Positions 1 through 11,432 of a stretch of 64,000 nt of DNA are shown one piece after another. The position numbers and the translations under genes were made by a program. The notes under the pieces were generated by a model. The model ran no database searches, was not told where the DNA came from, and saw nothing but the letters and a program-made list of their open reading frames with translations. Location of the stretch: positions 2,272,206 through 2,336,205 of the forward strand of contig VZSF01003599.1 of NCBI GenBank assembly GCA_013398295.1, written 5' to 3'. Every line of letters begins with the position of its first letter. Positions within the stretch are counted from its first letter, which is position 1. Origin of the DNA: Chionis minor (taxonomy: Eukaryota > Chordata > Aves > Charadriiformes > Chionididae).

Positions 1-500
1 TATTTGCATGTTCAGTGGTAGCAGAATAAAGAACAGCCGTTGGGAAGAAGACCATACATGTTGTGTCTTCAGAGCACCTTGAGCTATTGTAAAGTGGGCT
101 CACTTGAACTTGGCACTGCTGTGTCGAGAGCACATCTGTTTCCTGTCTTGTGTATGGCTATGGAATGTACCTGGCTTAAAAGAATCTTTTTTGCTATATT
201 TTAGTCAACCAGGATTTGTTCCCTTCTTCAGTTTGGTTTGCAGAGGCAAAAATATTTGCACTGATAGGAAAGGATGTAGCAAAAAGAAATTAATTTCTTC
301 AGCTAGGGAGGATTTGGGTTTGGTTTTTTTTTCAGGGCTGGTACGCTTTCACTAGTTGAAAGTGATTATGAAGCTGAGTTGCTAGAGAAAGCTGAGAAGA
401 GGGGCAGGGAACTACAGCTCCTTTTGATTCCCACTGGACTTCTAACACACTTTACAAGCTGCTAATGAAAATACAAATACATGTCACTTTACTTTCACAG
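1..500 (+). other. SFSWAP intron, 3' part
   Basis: This is the end of the intron preceding the first exon in the window. It finishes with a pyrimidine-rich acceptor (tttactttcacag). Short reading frames occur on both strands, but none has a recognisable domain or splice context. No repeat was recognised. Confidence 0.85.
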
Positions 501-726
501 CCACCAACAGCAAAAATGCACGCCATTATAGAGCGAACTGCAAACTTTGTCTGCAAGCAGGGAGCACAGTTTGAGATAATGCTAAAAGCCAAGCAAGCAC
601 GCAACTCCCAGTTTGACTTCTTGCGATTTGATCACTACCTCAACCCCTACTACAAGTTCATCCAGAAGGCTATGAAAGAGGGACGATACGCTGCTCCTTC
701 GGAAAATAAAGCGGACGAGAAAAAAC
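501..726 (+). CDS. SFSWAP: SFSWAP exon: SURP module 1
   Basis: The exon starts in phase 0 after ttactttcacag and ends with one extra base before gtaagttg. It encodes window residues 1-75. The whole first SURP (SWAP) module is here: helix 1 with IIERTANFV (residues 9-17), helix 2 with [12 protein letters not shown] (21-32), then FDFL (38-41) and the conserved NPYY motif (48-51) followed by KFIQKAM. SURP modules are small helical protein-protein interaction domains found in splicing factors such as SF3A1. The exon ends in a charged ENKADEKK segment. The sequence is nearly identical to the human module, so assignment is secure. A Met codon upstream (position 465) lies in intron and is not a start. 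Confidence 0.98.
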
Positions 727-1186
727 GTAAGTTGTTGCTTGTCAAATGATTCGGCATGTGAATCATGGAAACATATACTGATCTTTTTTGGTAAAATAGA
801 CACATCATTTTGGTGTGTTGCAACGGCAATGCTGTTATCCTGCAACTGAGAATGATGTGATGAATCAAAATTTTGCTTAAATTAGAGGAGATTCTTAAAA
901 GAAAAGATTATTTTGGGAAACTTTCAGACACGGGAGCTGCTATGACCTTGGAGCTTTTACAAACACTAGAGCTTTTAGCTCTAGTCCAACAGGAAGTTGG
1001 TCTGTACGCTTAGGTTTTACTTGTGTTGATGGCTAGCAAAATCTTCTTGTATCTATGTTTTTGTGAATATGCAGATTTATGAAAACAGTAGTTTCTTAAG
1101 AACACATGCTTGTCCTGTACCATCTTTCTCTCCCAATACAAATCCATAGAAAACCCAAATAAAATTCAGACGTTACTTTTGTTTAG
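727..1186 (+). other. SFSWAP intron (460 bp)
   Basis: The intron has donor gtaagt and acceptor ttttgtttag. It is AT-rich, with no repeat or RNA gene recognised. Confidence 0.85.
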
Positions 1187-1302
1187 ATTCGCGAGTCAAA
1201 TCTGAGGAAGAAGATGATGACGATGACGATGATGATGGAAATTATCTGCATCCGAGTCTCTTTGCATCTAAAAAGTGCAGTAGGCTTGAAGAGCTCATGA
1301 AG
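1187..1302 (+). CDS. SFSWAP: SFSWAP exon: acidic linker with Asp8 run
   Basis: The exon is 116 nt and enters in phase 1, the split codon being c|at. It encodes window residues 76-114. It contains SEEE followed by eight Asp codons (1213-1236), then [13 protein letters not shown] and RLEELMK, which are well conserved in vertebrate SFSWAP. It exits in phase 0 at gtactt. The acidic run lies just after SURP1 and is probably disordered. The Asp codons form an imperfect GAT/GAC repeat, so this run may vary in length between individuals or species. Confidence 0.97.
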
Positions 1303-2249
1303 GTACTTGACCCTATTTAAATCACTTTCTACTTTATAAAGTATAAAGTAGTGCCCGTCTGATTCACGGGTGCAGAAACTCTAGTGCGCAGGTGTTAAGA
1401 TCTTTAGTTAACAAAGCTTTTCTTTTTTTTTTTTTTTCCCCTGACTTAGTAATTTAAGTCTGCATTAGTAAACTTTTAAGTTACCTTTTCTCTAGTGCAC
1501 AAATTGTTATTTTTCTATTTGTAAAGGATTAAATATCTATTTTGATGCCATCTGGTATTGAGGGCATCACTCAAGGATTTATCCCACAGAACCTGTATTG
1601 AAGCTGAAAAGATTAAGATATTTAATGCCTTCTGTATATAAGCTGAGAGGGAATGTTTTCTTTTTAGATTTTAGTTGGTAAAATGTTGACATGAAATAAT
1701 AGTGTCAGCAAATAATACTTCAGTAGAATTACTATTAATCACTAAATTAAAATTTTGCTGGATGTCTTAGTTATTTTTATTTTCTGAGTTTGATCAGTGG
1801 TGGAATAATGGGAATGACAGATGGTTGTACACGTTTGAAGCTATCAGAGGAACGGCAGCGGTGCTGTCTAATATTTAGACAAGTCAGGTTCTGTGTCTCA
1901 TCCCAGCCTTGGCAGTAAATGAGGAAGAGAAATACCTGCCCCCACCACCCATTTGTGGGTTATTTTGGTGGGGTTTTTTGTTTGGTGGGGTTTTTTTTTT
2001 CCATGTCATAGATTTTTCTTCACATTAAATTAAAGTATCTTTTTGTTTTGTTTTGCACAAATTTTCAAAAAATAAGTTGATTCTGATGCGAGAGCTACAA
2101 AATCCGTAACTTCAGTGTTTGGACAATATTATTGATGTCTATTAACTTAAGTAAATTTGCTGTCCAAATTAGGTTGATGCTATCATGCTTTAAATATGTA
2201 CTTCAAATTTTAATCTTTTTTTTTTTTCCTATTCTCAAAATTTTTTCAG
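1303..2249 (+). other. SFSWAP intron (947 bp)
   Basis: The donor is gtactt and the acceptor aaaattttttcag, preceded by a T-rich stretch at about 2215-2228. Poly-T tracts lie near 1424 and 1990. Nothing else was recognised. Confidence 0.85.
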
Positions 2250-2385
2250 CCTTTGAAGGTGGTTGACCCTGATCATCCACTCGCAGCACTGGTGCGCAAA
2301 GCGCAATCAGACAATAACTCATCTACTCCACAGTCAACAGACGGGGCAGCTGTACAGACGTCGCAAGCGGAATATTCTTCTGATT
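2250..2385 (+). CDS. SFSWAP: SFSWAP exon: [11 protein letters not shown] segment
   Basis: The exon is 136 nt, phase 0 in and phase 1 out, encoding window residues 115-159. It opens with the conserved [19 protein letters not shown] stretch and continues into a Ser/Thr/Gln-rich linker ([21 protein letters not shown]). The acceptor is ttttttcag and the donor gtaagtgc. It links the acidic run to the proline-rich segment. No known domain is visible, and the linker half is expected to be disordered. Confidence 0.97.
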
Positions 2386-5069
2386 GTAAGTGCATTGTGA
2401 TTAGGCAGCTGGTGGTGTGTCTTGATGAATTATATGTGGATGCTGGTGGGAAGAAAATACGTTAGCTTCATACTTGATCGTTTGTAACTGATATTTGTTC
2501 TTTTTACAATCTCCTGAATCTTTGAAGGTGCGTTCTTCCCCTGAGTATCTGTCGAATTGTTAGCTGCTTAGGAAAAGCAGAATTGGGGTGGAAGGGGTGG
2601 GAGGCCAAGTCTGGAGAGTCTGTGAGTGTGGTTAGCACAGAACCCTTAATGTTTTGGATTTTGGTAACTTCCATTGGTTTCTACTAATGAATGCCTTCGC
2701 TGCTGAGTATTACGCTGTCCTATAAAGTAATTCATGAGATTCCCATTAAAAAAACTTAACTATATTAAGCAAAATGCAGATAAGTCTGCTTTTAACAGTT
2801 TTACTGGAGAGTCTTAATGCTAAGGAAAATCTGCGAGGGTAAAATTGTGTAAGGTCCCACTGAAGTGATAAAACCAGGTATTAGTATTCTGTTCTAAAGT
2901 TGTAAGTTGTTTTACAGTACATGAATAAGTCTTTTGTTATACAGTCAATTCCTGTGATTTTTTATTATTTTACCTTTTATTCTCTGCACTGGTGCAGTGT
3001 TCTACGTAGAAAATAAAATTTAGGAACATGCAAGATTCAAAGTTAAAAATTGGCCTTTTAAATTAAATTTCTCCTTGCAATATCTGAGATGTAGTAGTAG
3101 CTTTTAAGTTCCATAGCTACAAGAGGCCATTCTTAATTCTATTTTATTTTTTTCTCGAAAAAACAGCAAAAGCAATGATGCATTTGAATTATAAGTGAGC
3201 AGTGTGGAAAGTTGTGTGCTCAAATGCTTTTTTTCCATGCCTGAAACTGAAATACCAAGGCTTTTCTCCTATCTCCAAATTATTATTAAATCCTTAATCT
3301 TAGATTTTTCTTGAAGCATTTCCAATAAATGTAAATGCTGTCCTGTTTATAACCTCTTTTAAGAATCAATTTTGCTATGAAATTCTTAGCAACGTTATCT
3401 TAAGTTCTCTGGACGTGTCTGCTTTCCATCATATTTGAAGCTGCTTAATTCAGGCCTTAAATAAAGTTCCTGCAAATTTTGCAAATTCTGATACTCAAAA
3501 AGGTGGAGTCAAACTTAATTGGATTTATGTGCCTTTAATTCTTTTTAGAATTCGGAAAGTCCTTGATTCTTTACATACAGAAATATAACTTACCCTGTAA
3601 TTTATGAGACTTACCATTTCATATGATTGAGATATAAGAAAATTTATATTGCAACTTTCACTCCGTAAGGTTTCACAATGATATAGATTTGTAGGTAATG
3701 AGTACTGTTACCTTAAAGTGGAGGTGGTGATGGAGTTCTTGGTTTTTAGTAATCCTATAGCAGATAAGTATCACCATAGTAATTTAAGTTAATTCATTAT
3801 AAGGTCAGAACCCCCCAAATGATTACGGGCTTTGTCAGAATGTGTTATATGGAGAGGAATATGCATGGAAGCAATTTTTATTTAAAACTATACCTTAAGA
3901 GAATCTTAATAAAACTGAAATAAGATTCTGTAAACAAATCAAAAATTACTGATTATTCCAAGAAAGACTAAAATCAAAATAAGTATCTCCATAGAATAAT
4001 GCTCATCAGTTTTCTGATTACTTTCATGCCAGGCTTGAATCTGAATGTATATGACGCAAACTGGGAGACTATAATTTAGTAGCAATACAAGTGAAGTTTG
4101 CAACTCTTCTCCCTGCCTTTACACCTTAACAGGTCTTTATTCTGCTCTCCATATAGATAACTTATTCTTTGAAGAAAGTAAATACTGCCACGCAGGAATG
4201 TTTATGAGACTTATAAGAGGACAATTCATTATAATTTAATGCATTGATTAAACTTCCCCTACAGAAATGTAAAGTCTTACTGTTAATCCTTTGAAATATG
4301 TTACCTGAATGCTTTCTGTTTATGTGTCTTTCTGCAGAAAATCTTTAGATTTACAGGAAGTAACTGCCAGTTAATTAACAATTAAAAGTGTTAATGACAT
4401 TTTATAATGCTTTAATTAGCTTAAAGAAAGCAAGCAAGCCATAAGCCTTTGCACTCTCAAGAAATAAATTAAGAGTCAGAGAAGCCACTAGTGTGGAAAA
4501 CTCACTGAAATTAATTGTTTATTATATTTGTGTTAAATTGCAAACCTGTCTATTTTTGGAGGTTTCAGTAAGTGAATGCGTGTCTCTATATAGCGATACA
4601 TGGTTTAATATATATATATAGCAATACCAGTGGTTTAATTTCTTGATGTTAGTTCTGAATATATGCACATTTCTTTCTTAATGCACACATAGTTTTAACT
4701 GAGTTAAACTGCCAGAGGTGAATTAGATTAGGAAGAATGATTTCATATTAGGTCATTTTTTAATAGGTTTCTTGGGTTCACTGCTTTATTCGTACCTATT
4801 TGGCTTCCAGCTGACCTTCAGTATGTTCTGATTCTGTCTCTTAATCTGCATAGTTCTTATTCATCCTAAGGGTATTAATATGACCGTTCTTTTTTTTCCT
4901 TTGGCAGGTTTTTTTTTCCCCCCATAAAAAATTAGATACTGTTTCTTAGTGTGTTGTGTGAATCTGGATTCTCAGTGTATTTGTACTGATGCAGTAATGT
5001 TGTTTGGTTCTTTTTATTGCGTGTTTTTCTTCTAATTAGAACATTGTTCTTAAATATGTCTTTTTATAG
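2386..5069 (+). other. SFSWAP intron (2684 bp)
   Basis: This is an AT-rich intron with no identifiable transposon. A short (TA)n tract lies at 4607-4620. It sits between two copies of a 'tagc-ata-c...tggtttaat' unit (4591-4609 and 4619-4639), which is a small local duplication. The acceptor is tctttttatag. Confidence 0.8.
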
Positions 5070-5307
5070 CAACTGTGGCAGCCATGTATTATAGTTACTA
5101 TATGTTACCTGATGGAACCTATTGCCTCGCGCCTCCGCCTCCAGGAATAGATGTTGCCACCTACTACAACGCATTACCTGCGGGGGTGACTGTATCAAGC
5201 ACTACAGGGGTAGCCACGGTACCTCCACCCCCCGGTACTACCCCTCCACCTCCCCCAGACACAACCGAGAGCAGCAGCGGGTTGACTTCGACCACAACAA
5301 CTACAAG
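5070..5307 (+). CDS. SFSWAP: SFSWAP exon: Tyr/Pro-rich segment before SURP2
   Basis: The exon is 238 nt, phase 1 in (t|ca) and phase 2 out, encoding window residues 160-238. It starts [18 protein letters not shown], then a proline run (APPPPGID), a second one ([13 protein letters not shown]) and a Ser/Thr tail ending in a run of Thr. Runs of PPPP are typical ligands of SH3, WW or profilin-type domains, but a partner cannot be read from the sequence. The segment is strongly conserved with human SFSWAP. The donor is gtacga. A reading frame continues into the intron to 5407, but the splice donor and the phase of the next exon show that the exon ends at 5307. Confidence 0.97.
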
Positions 5308-5645
5308 GTACGACCTACTGATTTGCTTGTTGGGTGGAGGGGTCTCTTTGCTGCTCTTGGAGGTGAAGTATTCAGTGCAGGTCCCATTGTTGGTGATTCC
5401 TCAGTAACATTCACCAGTGCTTATCCAGCTTTTCTTACGTCCACTGTGCTCTTTGATATTGCACATGGTTATTGTTACTCAGCTACTAAGAATTTTTTGC
5501 CTGATGGAAAATCAAGGTATTTTAACTGCGTAATGAACCCAGAGAGCAAGCCTCTATGTAGTGTTTTTTGTTAGAAAAAAAAAAAAAGAGTCTGAAAGAC
5601 ATCTACGTTCTATTTATAAAAACGATGTACTTTTGATGTTTTCAG
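5308..5645 (+). other. SFSWAP intron (338 bp)
   Basis: This short intron carries a run of about 13 A at 5574-5587. The acceptor is gttttcag. The open frame at 5122-5574 is a shadow of the upstream exon running into the intron. Confidence 0.85.
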
Positions 5646-5777
5646 CACAATTGCTCCAGTGGTTGCCATTATACCTCCACCCCCAGATATCCAGCCTGTT
5701 ATTGATAAACTAGCTGAGTATGTTGCTAGGAATGGCATAAAATTTGAAACCAGTGTTCGTGCCAAGAATGATCTCAG
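5646..5777 (+). CDS. SFSWAP: SFSWAP exon: SURP module 2, first half
   Basis: The exon is 132 nt, phase 2 in and phase 2 out, encoding window residues 239-282. It has [20 protein letters not shown] followed by the helix-2 segment [14 protein letters not shown]. Unlike SURP1, which fits in one exon, SURP2 is interrupted after the helix-2 region; the split Arg codon is completed in the next exon. The donor is gtaaga. Confidence 0.97.
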
Positions 5778-6182
5778 GTAAGAGAAAATGTTATTTTAAC
5801 TTCTATTGTAAAAGTTGGGGTTTTCATTTCTAAATATATTGCCAGGACATGCAGATCTTGAGAAGAAATGTACTACCATTTTTTTAAATTGAAATTCAGG
5901 GACCTACTTAAAAGTAATGCCAAAGCATTATTGCCCAAATCAACCAACATTGATAATGATGCAAATAATGCCAAAGCATTATTGCCCAAAACCAACCAAC
6001 CTAAAAAAAATGTCTCTAGAAAACATGCTTAGAATGTAAGTCCTCTGGAAGTTTATGCATAAGTTACAGTTTTTCCAAACATCAAATAGCATTCCTTCTG
6101 CTAGGGAAAGTTGGATGGCAAGGGATTGTTGGTATTTACTGTGTTCATGTACATTTTCATACATTCCGTTTTCTTGTAACAG
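5778..6182 (+). other. SFSWAP intron inside SURP2 (405 bp)
   Basis: This short intron divides the SURP2 coding sequence. It contains the duplicated hairpin unit listed separately (5915-6000). The acceptor is ttttcttgtaacag. No transposon was recognised. Confidence 0.85.
5915..6000 (+). repeat. Direct repeat with a perfect small hairpin in each copy
   Basis: Two copies of a 34-35 bp unit lie 51 bp apart (5915-5948 and 5966-6000). They differ only at the 'aaat/aaaa' step. Each begins with TAATGC-CAAA-GCATTA, a perfect 6-bp stem with a 4-nt loop, and ends in a CCAACCAAC motif. They lie in the intron that splits SURP2, about 180 bp upstream of the acceptor. Confidence 0.9.
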
Positions 6183-6276
6183 ATTTGAGTTCCTGCAACC
6201 ATGGCACCAGTATAATGCTTATTATGAATTTAAAAAACAGTTCTTCCTTCAAAAAGAGAGCAGTGACAACAGTCAG
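6183..6276 (+). CDS. SFSWAP: SFSWAP exon: SURP module 2, second half
   Basis: The exon is 94 nt, phase 2 in and phase 0 out, encoding window residues 283-314. It begins [20 protein letters not shown]: the FEFL and YNAYYEFK motifs complete the second SURP module and correspond to FDFL and NPYYKFI in SURP1. The exon ends in [12 protein letters not shown]. The donor is gtacgt. Confidence 0.97.
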
Positions 6277-8591
6277 GTACGTGTGTGTTTGTACATACAT
6301 ATATTAAAAATGCTACAGCAGTGAGAAAAGGACTTGCTTATCTGTTGTGCTACCATTTTAAAAAAGGGACTTTCTGAATTACGGAGAAATTCTTGAGTAA
6401 AGGATGTGAATGCTTTTGCTGTTGTTGTTGCTTTTTAGTTTTGCGTAGCATTTAAATAAGGATATGTGAGGTGGTTCGGTATTTAATTCTTGCTTTTCAG
6501 TATAAGCAGCCACTCAGTGTTGTTGTAATATAAAATGGCAACCTGAAAGTCTTTTGGCTTTCCATACAAGGGAATATGTACTTTGTGGAGGTTTAGAGCT
6601 TTGTAGGCTTGGGATTAGTGTTCTGTTGTCAGAAAGGTTAGGTGTAGCTTTAGAACAACCATACCTTCTTGTATGCCTTGTGGTTCTTTGTAGAATAGTA
6701 GCACAGTAGCTAAACTACTTTTCTGACGTGCGTTTTTCTGAGGGAGGTTTTCTTAAAAGCAGAGTCCTGTCATGATTGACTGAAATGGTATTGGAGCTTC
6801 AAAATCTCACATCAGTTTCCTACTCGCTTTGCTTCTTCTAGTCCGTGTTATTACCAGATGGTACCCAGACTTGGCATCCTTGTTTTTAGCTATTCTCATG
6901 CTTGCTAGTCTCGTTAGATTGTTCTCTTACTGAAAAGAAAATTGCAAATACTACCAGAAATACATTATCTGATGTTAACTTTTCATCGGAAAGAGCTATT
7001 TTTTTTTTAGGCCCTATGTCATTTGTCATCTCAAGGCTTAGATTGGGGAGCCTTAAACTGAAGAAGGTAGGCCTGTGGGTAAACTCCTCAAAATCGCTTT
7101 GTGGAAACTGAAGAAATTCAATACTAGTTGCTGTTTGAAACACTTGTGTCTAATATTTTGCTTTAATAGTGAAAAATGTTTTGAAAACATTGTTTTTAAA
7201 GATAAGCTGTGGTAAATATGATCTTATTCAGTTGATAAATTACATGTAAAATTGTCCTGTACCACAATGCTGACTGTTACTCTAGAATTTCTTATTTGCA
7301 AACCAATGGGTTGAATTCATAATACTTACATAATTAATAAGGACTTGCTAACATTTATTGCGGGGGGAAATTGTACACTAACCAAAGTGTAATAATAAAG
7401 GATTCATTTTAAGTGTTCGTATGAGCACAGCTAAGAAGCAGGCAGAAACTGGTTTCGGTCTCTTGAGGTCATGTGTAGGAATGCATATTTTCCCCTGCAT
7501 GGTTTTGTAGATAGTGCCATTCTCTTTAATTTTTTAGAGTAATGATTTCAATATTATCTTTATGCCTTAGTAATGTACATATAGGCAACTAATGCAATTG
7601 ATTGTTCTCCTTTTGGTCATTAAAGTTAATAAGAAATTGTACTACTGGCTTCAGTAAATACAGGATGTATCAAGTCCTTGATTTTCTTTTGTTTTTCCCC
7701 TTCGAGGATTTTCAGAAATTAGTTCTGTTGGTCAGGGAATGGCTGCAGGGAGCAATGAAAGGATCTCTTCAGTACCTGGTATTTCAACACTAAGTATACT
7801 TAACAGCAGCCAGTGGAAAGCAACCAACCTATTTATTGAGAGGGGCTCGTTTGAATGTTAAATTACTTATTGGCATTGCCTGACTCACTGTGTAAATATT
7901 CTTAATGTTCTACAGTATCCATCTTAAAATTTTTATACCGTGAGTTTAGAGGTCATCTTGAATGATTTAGTCGTGTAATAGTAGAACCAGTAGCACATCT
8001 GTACTGCATGATGCCAGAAATGCCACAAAAAACAGTGAGAGGCCCCAATGTTCCTCGGCAAAATGATGGAACAAATCAAACACGTTAACCTGTGCTGATC
8101 CCTGTAAAACTTGATTTTGTAAAGAAGGTATCATGCTATTGTACATTAGGAAAAAAATTCATAAGCTTTCGTTCTGTCTCTGTGAATTAGCTTTGATGGA
8201 TGTTGGCCTGGACTCTGGAGATCAAGACCTGTAAGAACATACTTTGAAAAAAAATTATGTGCTTTTAGGGTCTAATTTTAAAAATGCAATTTTTAAAACA
8301 GTCGTTGGCAAAAGTCTACCAGCTGAAGAACATTTCCTTCGCTGTAAAATAACAGCACATTCTTACTGTAGGTCTGTAGGTTTTGCAGGCTGTGAGTTTA
8401 CGTGAAGTAGCGCATTATTTGTAAGAAGCAGACTTCTGGTTGTGAGTGCATATTGATGTAAAATTAGCTGTTACCTGATTAGCTGATAATGTGATTTTTG
8501 AAATGGCTGGCAAAATTGCAGCTCTGCAGACACTGCATTAATTCTTTCACAAACTATCCAGTTAGTAAGCTTGCACATTTCTTTTGAAAAG
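6277..8591 (+). other. SFSWAP intron (2315 bp)
   Basis: No repeat or RNA gene was recognised. The acceptor is catttcttttgaaaag. A second in-frame acceptor (ctatccag at 8561) would add ten codons beginning LVSL. The downstream one was chosen because its first codons (GVS) align with the start of the human exon (AVS). Confidence 0.75.
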
Positions 8592-8769
8592 GGAGTATCT
8601 TCATCTGAAGATGTTCCAGCAGATCCTGCCGGTGAAACACCAAGTGAGACTCAATTTGCAGATGAACATGCACCCGAAGACGCATCTGAGCCAAGTGCTA
8701 AGGGAGTTCCAGGAACTAAAAAGGATGTTGTTCCTCCTAAAACTGTCAGTGATGGTAAATTGGTGAAAG
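8592..8769 (+). CDS. SFSWAP: SFSWAP exon: acidic disordered linker
   Basis: The exon is 178 nt, phase 0 in and phase 1 out, encoding window residues 315-373. It starts GVSSSEDVPADPAGETPSET, is rich in Glu, Asp, Pro and Ala, and ends in KTVSDGKLVK, where it becomes highly similar to human SFSWAP. The first part is the least conserved stretch of the protein in this window, as expected for a linker. The donor is gtatgt. The exact 5' edge is slightly uncertain because of an alternative in-frame acceptor 30 bp upstream. Confidence 0.93.
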
Positions 8770-9989
8770 GTATGTTAGCATGATTTGTTGGGTGTGAAAA
8801 TATTTGTTGGCATATACTTAAGGAAAAAAAAAAAAGGTGGAGGGAGAGCCGGGGGGAAAGTAGGGAAAAGAACTTCATCATACGGAAAATATTTTCCCTG
8901 GAAGCATCAAAAAAGGACTGAAATAAGTAATTTGATTGCATTCGTATTTATTTCTTATCAGACTATCAGGTATTTATGGTCTGACAGCATAAATAGTTTT
9001 ATTTCAGTTCAGTGCAAAGCTGAAGGCTTTCATCAGTGACCCCAGTAGAATCTTATTTTTGTAATTTTAAACTTGACAGTTACAAGCTCTGTGCAAGAAA
9101 GAAGTTATTCCTTCTGAATTAAAGCAGTATTCTTAGTTGAAACCGTGCATATGGAGGAAGTACGCTAGGCGACTTATTCAGTTGCTCAGTCTTCCCATGT
9201 TGGACGTTAGTCATGCTGGAAAAAAAGACCCTTTTCATGTCTAAGTGGAATGTTTTGCCTCTTGCAGTCGTAGCAGCAGAGGGACAAAACGGGAGTATCT
9301 CTTGTAAGCCAGTCAGACAAAGTCAGCTAACACGCTGTTAGTGTCCTGAGTTGCAGAAGCGATTATTTATACCTGGGAACTGATTAACTGAATATCTTAA
9401 AATTTCATGTTTTCAGTAAAAACTGGAAATGTGAATCTTTTAACTAGAACTGAAAGCCACTGGAAAAAAAAAAGAAACAGGAAAAACACTCTTGGCCTGT
9501 GTTCCCATGGATGGGTACTACCTTCCTGCCACTTCAGTGGCTTTTTTCATTGCTAATAAGTTTATCTACTCCTTATGGTCCCTTGGAATTCTTCTTTCTT
9601 CCTGCTCCTCACTGCAATTTCTTTCCCTCCATGGGCTGCAAGCTCCAGGCTCTGCCATGTTCCACACTCTGCAGTTTCTTCTCTGGGCAGGTTGAGTAGC
9701 TGCCCCAGGGAAGGAGCAGACTTCCCCGTCTTCAAAAATGCCCTGTGAAGAGAACGTAATATACAACAGCAAATGGTATCGCTTCTTGTTCTGTTATTAA
9801 TAAATGGCAGACTGGAGCCTGTGCTTTAATAATAGTAATCTGCTGAAGTTTAGATGATAGAATGTAACTGATAAATCATTGCATGACAATCTTATTTTTA
9901 TAAACTTAGTTTCATTTCCTCTAATATGGTGCAAATCCCACTTTCTTGTAACCTAAGTACAGCAGTTGGCTGCCAGACAGACTTTTTTT

Positions 9990-10255
9990 TTCAGTGGTGC
10001 CCAGTGACAGGGCAAGGGGCAACACGCACAAACTTGAACATGGGAAGTTCCATCTGAACATGAGGAGGAACTTCTTTCCTGTGAGGGAGGCAGAGCACTG
10101 GCACAGGCTGCCCAGAGAGGTGGGGGAGTCTCCAACTCTGGAGACATTCCCAACCTGCCTGGAGGCCATCCAGTACAACCTGCTCCGGCTGACCCTGCTC
10201 TGGTGGGGTTTGGACTAGATGATCTCCAGAGGTCCCTGACAACCCTGGTGATTGT
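9990..10255 (+). mobile_element. CR1 LINE fragment, 3' end
   Basis: This is the classic tail of a CR1 retrotransposon in sense orientation. It reads ccagtgacagggcaaggggc, then gaacatgaggaggaacttct, gcccagagaggtgggggagt and tggactagatgatctccaga. These blocks correspond to the end of ORF2 and the short 3' end of CR1. Heavy 5' truncation is normal for CR1. The terminal ATTCTRTGA-type microsatellite is degenerate here. Confidence 0.93.
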
Positions 10256-11432
10256 CTTAACATCTGCACTAGATTTTTCTCTTCCCTCTGAAGGAGTAAA
10301 ATCCCATTTTAGGATTTCTTTTGTTATATGAAAAAATTGGAAAGTCACTATTATAATACCATCTCTGTTGGAATTTTTGAATTCTTTATTTCTGAGCCTA
10401 TTTCCTTACCCCAGAATTACAAGGTACAAAGCTTATATTTTGTAAACTTTTGGTATGTAATGTAATTATTGTATTTAAATTTCCCTAACTGAAATCTTAT
10501 AGCATATATATATATGCAAAAGACAACCTGAAAAAGACAAATATTGCAGCAGACCGTATGGTAGTAGGTTGCTTTTCTTGAGATGCGTGAGAAATGCCAT
10601 TCTTTAGTCTTAGAAGTTGCATTTTGGATAAATGGTTTAAACATTAATTCTGTATTCTTTCCAGAAAACGGTTCTCAAAAAGCATTCCAAGGAAGGTTCT
10701 GTGAGGTGAAAGGATTAGTTCGGAGTTAAATATGGTTATCTATTAGCTAGGCCTAGTACTTTTGAAGATCTGTTAATAACAGCCTAGCTTGAAATGATCC
10801 ACAATTTCCTTTCTCTTGCGGTATTGCGTGTTGTTTACAGGCGTTGTTCTTCCTTTCCACGTGCTGGTGTGAGTGTACTGCACTGTCCTTTTGTGGTGAA
10901 GTAGTAGGGGCTGCTTGGAAGGAATCGTTGACCACCAGTCTTGCTCCAGTCAGACTAGCTAAGACATTTGAGGAAAAAAGTACTTAGCTTTTGCGTTTAC
11001 ATCACCTGTAATGAAACGTCGCTAACTCCCCCAAGCAATTAATTTTTATTGGATGGAAATAAGTCTTTAAATACTGTTCTGTGAGCCTACCAAATGCTAT
11101 TATTGTGAAAACCATCGGTTTAGTGTCAAGGAAACATAAAGGGACCGTATCGTACTGTAGTGTGTCAGACAGGAGCCTGAGCACAGAGCTTTTTCATCTT
11201 AAGCCTGAAAGAGTAGATTGTTCATTTGGGAAAAGAAGTAGTACTGAAACTAAAATTTATTTGGGACAGAATATGAAATTATTTATCTCATCTCAGGAAA
11301 TGTAATTCCTGAAATGGTGTAGAGTACCTTTCTTTTTACCTACTGCTACTGAAGTATTAGAGTTTGAGACAGATCTTTACAGGGCAAATGAAGTTTCCAA
11401 CATTTGTTTAAAAAAAGAAGCAAAACAAAAAA

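Noticed and set aside
5122..5574. 150-codon frame overlapping the proline-rich SFSWAP exon
   Set aside because: It is an out-of-frame shadow of the exon running into intron; phase and homology fix the other frame as coding.
9480..9780. Possible further repeat in the intron (T/C-rich with ccatgggctgcaagctccag)
   Set aside because: Some words recall avian retroviral flanking repeats, but no diagnostic block or boundary could be found.
9921..10348. Minus-strand frames of 85 to 131 codons
   Set aside because: They are the antisense of the CR1 tail, not genes.
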